DNA of 64,000 nt from Bemisia tabaci (taxonomy: Eukaryota; Arthropoda; Insecta; Hemiptera; Aleyrodidae). Where the stretch lies: NCBI RefSeq assembly GCF_918797505.1, contig NC_092800.1, positions 42,276,369 to 42,340,368 on the forward strand, given 5' to 3'. The notes under the pieces were generated by a model. The model saw only the letters and a program-made list of their open reading frames with translations. It did no database searches and was not told where the DNA came from. Below, in pieces: positions 53,701 to 59,700 of this stretch. A program made the position numbers and the translations under genes. How positions within the stretch are numbered: the first letter of the stretch is position 1; the number at the start of each line of letters is the position of its first letter.

Positions 53701-56700
53701 TGCAAAGATAAGGAGCAAATACATTAGCAGTGATGCCGTGTTTTCAGTTTTGGAGTCCCCAAATAAAGTGGCAACCCTGCCAATGTATTTGCTCCCTATC
53801 TTTGCATGGAGAGTTTGTCTTGATGTAGACGTGGACTCTCGGGGTAGGGTGGGATATCCCTTCCATTTTGGCCTCAACTTGAGGGCTTTTTTTTGAGCTT
53901 GGGAGTCAATTTCAGAGAAAAGCAGTGGCCCCATCGTGTTTCTCACAAACTTTCACACAAGAATGAACAGTCAACTCGCAAATTCCTCAGACATGCAACA
54001 TCTCCATTCTCCCCTGTGCTCAACCGTCGGGTTTAGGACCTACCTGCGATTTGCGGAGGGCGGCGTCAGGGTTGGAGTCGCGGTCCATGCGCTCGAACCA
54101 GGTGTTGGTCTTGACGGCCCACTGGACGGGGGAGTCGCTGGCGAGCTGGCGGGGGAGGGTGGCGCTCCCGCGGTTGGCGAGGACGTAGTGGACGGTCTCC
54201 TCGAGGAAGTAGGCGAGGAAGAAGCCGACACAGACTAGGAGCTCGGCGTAGGCCAGGTCCTTCTGCACGAGCGTGATCGACGGCAGGTCCTCCAGACACT
54301 CGCGCATCTCCGGGATCATGTGGATGAAGCACGTCGCCAGGAGGGCGCCGCCACCCACGTTCGAGATTATCGACAACGTTTGGTCCACCTGTGGAAACAC
54401 TCGGTAAGTAAGGGCCGTCGTCATACTGCGCCATATACTGCCGTGCTAAGGAAGGACGCCGTATGAACATTCAAGAGTATTAGCTTCTGCTTCTGCTTAA
54501 TCGGACGTATTCCTATCAAACGGAACTATCTGCATTAAGGTATGAGCCCTGAGACCCATAAGAATATATGCATAACAAGGCTCACGTCAAAATGCACATA
54601 GTTAACAGAAAAGTTTGAGGGAAAATATTTACAAATTTCCCCAAAAGTTTGTGATTTACCATAAAGGGAAATTTGCCAACTCCTGAAGATTCATACGGCA
54701 TTTTTCCTTAAAACGGCAGGATAGTCGTCCCTTAAACAGCCCTTTTCCTTAGGAAATCTTGGATCATCTACAGAAAGAGTCAGGGTTGCAAGCTACTTCT
54801 GCTGTGCTAAGGAAAACCGCCGTATGAGCCTTTCGGCGTTGACGAATTTCAATTGATAAATCCCAAATTTTTTTGAATATTTATAAACATTTTTCTTACA
54901 ATTTTTTGGAGAACTTCGTTCGTATAATTCGATCCAAATAGTGTGAAAATTTCAAGGGAAAGGATTGATAATTTTTCTCAAAAGTAAACATTTTATCATT
55001 TGGCAACTCTCAAATGTACATACGGCGTTTTTCCTTAGCACGGCGGAACAGTGCTAGATTAGCGAGTAACTGCGATCGCTTCGGATGATTCTTGGACGGA
55101 GAGTGACGACGCACTAAAAACGCCTTCATTGGGAAACGATACTTCCTAGCGCGGCTTCAGAGGCCGAATAGTTGTATCATTTAAAAACCCAACCAACATT
55201 GTAGCGTAGACTGCGTAGATCAGCGCGAGTAAGTGCGATTGCTCCAGATAAACCCATCTGACTAGGTGCGAATGGAAGCATTGATCCATACATGTTTTTT
55301 AATCGATAAATATTATGTAAAACATTATTTGTGCGATGATAATTACCTATTGAAAGTAAATTTTCATAACGTTTTTCGATGCATAAATGCAAACTTCGTA
55401 CTCATTGAAAAAACAGCAATTGATTGAACTTTATTGTGACAGTCTCTGCGCCATGAAAATATGACAACTTCAAACTCGGTTCAGCCACTGCACGTCGATT
55501 TGATCCTATCCGTAGTAAAAATAAAGAAGAACTCTTCTATACCCACCTTGATTCCTTTAAATTCAACAACTGACAACATTTAAAAACCAGGGCAAGAGGA
55601 CCTCCGAAAAGAACCGAATTCTTTCGGCAGTCTTGAAACACATCCGAATTTTTTTCTCTTTCCCGAATAACTACTTCGCAACACTGCTTTACTTTATAGG
55701 TAATTATCATTGCACAAATAGTGTTTCACGTAATATTTATTGATTAAAAAACATGCATGGATCAATGCTTCCATTCGCACCTTGTCAGATGGGTTTATCT
55801 GGAGCAATCGCACTTACTCGCGCTGATCTACGCAGTCTACGCTACAATGTTGGTTGGGTTTTTAAATGATACAACTATTCGGCCTCTGAAGCCGCGCTAG
55901 GAAGTATCGTTTCCCAATGAAGGCGTTTTTAGTGCGTCGTCACTCTTCGTCCAAGAATCATCTGAAGCGATCGCAGTTACTCGCTAATCTACACTGTTCC
56001 GCCGTGCCAAGGAAAACCGCCGTATGTACATTTGAGAGTTGCCAAATTTCCTATGATAAAATGTTTACTTTTGAGGAAAATTATCAATCCTTTTCCTTGA
56101 AATTTTCACACTATTTGGATAAAATTACGAATGAAATTCTCCAAAAAATCGTAAAAAAAATGTTTATAAATATTCCCAAAAATTTGGGATTTATCAAAGG
56201 AAATTCGGCAATGCCGAAAGGCTCATGCGGCTTTTCTCCTTGGCACGGTAGTGTTCCACCGTACGTTTCTGGTTGCCGGTCAGTTTTGGTTCCCTTATTT
56301 TAACCGGTTTTACAGATATACGCATTGCATACAATCATTAAAGATGAGGGGAAGTGTGATGTGGGTGGATGAGTGGGTCTGTTTCGGGAAATTCGCGTGC
56401 TGGAAAATATTTTCGGAAAATTCCCTTCCTCCAATCCGCCTCGGACCGATGTGATTCTTTTACACTATGGAAGATCGGAAAACTGTACAGACCGAATTTT
56501 GATATGTCTTTTCGTTTTCGAGAAAATTCGACTTTAACCTAAGTCGCATACGTATCTAATGTGTATATACGAGTTTTCGTGCTTGCTTGAATAAACGGGA
56601 GTCTTGACTTTTACTATTGACAGGATGTATATCTGATGGTAAAAACACATCTATGAAACATAGCTATCTTATATGTATACGTGGTTTTATTCCGTGCATT

Positions 56701-59700
56701 GTTGTCAGAGTGTGTAAAAAATTCGGATTTTTGGACTTGTAAACTTTCGGGATGAATAGACCATCTCCTATAGGATGTTTCGGTATTGGAGACTGGAGAG
56801 TAGGGTCTGATTCGGGATAGAGTCCCTTTATACCCAGAGTTAAGACAACTCGATTATCAGCTGACTGGCAGCCGGCCTTGTCTGGCCATGGAGGCCGAAA
56901 CGAGTGCACCCAAACGAACGATATTGAGGGATAAGGATCAGGAATCCTGCGATGTCTGTCACACAAAAACAACAACATCAACAAATTGATCAATTGAAAA
57001 GAAAATGAGATTGGTTCGTGAATAATTTCTTAATCTATTTTCATTTTGGACCGATGGAAATAACAATTTACTCTTGATAAACCACAATTAGGTAATATTT
57101 TCATTATTCTTGTTCACATTCGAGGTACCGCCATCTTGGTGCACTCGTTTCGGCCTCCATGAGCGAGAACCAATCAGAATTGGATTTTTTTTTAGGCCAC
57201 TTTCAGCCCAACCAAAAGTGAGTTGTCTTAACTCTGGGTATAAAGGGACTCTAATTCGGGAAATTCGCGTGCTGGAAAATATTTTCGGAAAATTCCCCTC
57301 CTCCGATCCGCCTCGGACCGATGTGATTCTTTTTCACTATGGAAGATCGGAAAACTGTACGGACCAAATTTTGATACGACTTTTTGTTTTCGAGATTTCG
57401 GACTTGTAAAATTTAATTTTCGGCATCGATAGACCGTCTCCTCCAGGATGTGTCTGGTATCGGGTACCGGAGAGTAGGGTCTGATTCGGGAACTTCAATT
57501 ATTTGTAGTGGCGTGGCGGTGGTGTGCGCTTGGAGATGTGTATCGGACCTTGTGTATTGGGAAAAGTCGTATCAAAATTCGGTCTGCATAGTTTTCCGAT
57601 CTTCGATAGTGTAAAAAAATCGCATCGGTCCGGGGCAGATCGGAGGAGGGTAATTTTCCGAAAATTTTTTAATTTCCCGAATCAGATCCTACTCTCCAGT
57701 CTCCGATACCAGACCCATATAGGAGGTGATGGTCTATTGATGCTGAAATTTTTACAAGTCCGAAATTCCGAATTTTTTTTTTTTTTTAATATCCAGAATC
57801 AGACCTTACACTCCAGTCTCCGATACCAGACCCATATAGGAGATGATGGTCTATTGATGCTGAAATTTTTACAAGTCCGAAATTCCGAATTTTTTAATTT
57901 CCGGAATCAGACCTTACACTCGAGTCTCTGATACCAGATCCATGCCCGAGGTGATGGTCTATTGTTACCAAATTTTTACAAGTCCGAAATTCCGCATTTT
58001 TTACAACATCCGACAACAACGTACGGAACAAAACCGTGTACACACGTAAATTAGTTATGCGTTTTTAACATTAGGCATACAACCTGTCAATAGTAAAAGT
58101 CAAACATCCCATGTTTTCAAGCAAGCATAAAACTCTTACATACACATAGGATACCCATGCGACTTAGGTAAAAGTTGAATTTTCTCGAAAGCGAAAAGTT
58201 GTATCAAAATTCGGTCTGTACAGTTTTCCGAACTTCGATAGTGTAAAAGAATCACATCGGTCCGGGGTAAATTGGAGGAGGGGAATTTTCCGAAAATATT
58301 TTCCAGCGCGGGACTTAGACAATTTTTTAATTTCCCGAATCAGACCCTACTCTACAGTCTCCGATACCAGACCCATACTGTAAGATATGGTCTATTGATC
58401 CCGAAAAATTTTTACAAGTCCAAAAATCCGAATATTTTGCACAAGCTGAAAACAATGCAAGCAACAAAACCGCGTATACACATAAGATGGGTATGTGTCA
58501 TAGATGTGTTTTTACCATCAGATATACATCCTGTCAATAGTAAGTCAAGGTTTCCATTTATTCAAGCAAGCACGAAAACTCGTATATACACATTAGATAT
58601 GTATGTGACTTAGGTTAAAGTCGAATTTTCTCGAAAACGAAAAGACATATCAAAATTCGGTGTGTACAGTTTTCCGATCTTCCATAGTGTAAGAGAATCA
58701 CATCGGTCCGGGGTAAATTGGAGGAGGGGAATTTTCCGAAAATATTTTCCAGCGCGGGACTTAGACAATTTTTTAATTTCCCGAATCAGACCCTACTCTA
58801 CAGTCTCCGATACCAGACCCATACTGTAAGATATGGTCTATCGATCCCGAAAAATTTTTACAAGTCCAAAAATCCGAATATTTTGCACAATCTGAAAACA
58901 ATGCAAGCAACAAAACCGCGTATACACATAAGATGGGTATGTGTCATAGATGTGTTTTTACCATCAGATATACATCCTGTCAATAGTAAAAGTCAAGACT
59001 CCATTTATTCAAGCAAGCACGAAAACTCGTATATACACATTAGATATGTATGTGACTTAGGTTAAAGTCGAATTTTCTCGAAAACGAAAAGACATATCAA
59101 AATTCGGTCTGTACAGTTTTCCGATCTTCCATAGTGTAAAAGAATCACATCGGTCCGGGGTAAATTGGAGGAGGGGAATTTTCCGAAAATATTTTCCAGC
59201 GCGACTTAGAAATTTTTTTAATTTCCCGAATCAGACCCTACTCTACTAGTAGTGGTAAGGGCCCAGTTCAGATCATCGATGAAACGATCTCATAACAGGC
59301 CCAAAATAATTGCCCAATGTTCCAAGCAAGTAAAAGATTCCTTGCCCACGTTTTTATATGAATGCAGGTTTTTTTGGTCCTCGACCAACAGCTTTCGGCT
59401 TGCTCAACTGGCATGTCCTCGTGGACTCGTTGCACCAGTATCTCCTGTAAGGGATGAAGTATTGGCGACGAAGTACCAGGTATTTGATTCATTACGAATT
59501 TGCTTCCACGATCCGAATCTGTTAGGTTTGTCACCTACTACTATATTAAGAAGCGGCAATTTCGTTTCTTCTCTGATCCGTTCTCTCTAATCCCGTCCAC
59601 TCCTCAATAGAGATGTTTTGTGTACTATATTATGATATGCAATTTGTGACTCCCGATTTACTAAATCAGTTAGGTTTGCTACCACTATATTAAGAAGCGA

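Larger units (their letters stand above)
49726..54043 (-). other. ZIP intron 2 (4.3 kb, GT-AG)
   Basis: The intron contains the TA-flanked element at 49756, the hAT element at 50794, the ORF at 51685, two palindromic MITEs and the large palindrome at 53502. The stretch 50110-50780 shows no repeat or gene. Confidence 0.85.

Noticed and set aside
53936..54470. Open frames on both strands over ZIP exon 2, including a + strand Gly/Val-rich one
   Set aside because: The - strand frame with GGGALLATCFIHMIPE is the real one; the others are shadows.
55917..56303. 128-residue open frame with a relative at 63343-63615 on the - strand
   Set aside because: Both lie within arms of the MITE-ended palindrome and share sequence only because the repeat does.
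58272..59065. Two tandem, nearly identical 113-115-residue frames as a duplicated gene
   Set aside because: They track the 446-bp repeat exactly, lack recognisable domains, and diverge without preference for coding-neutral changes.
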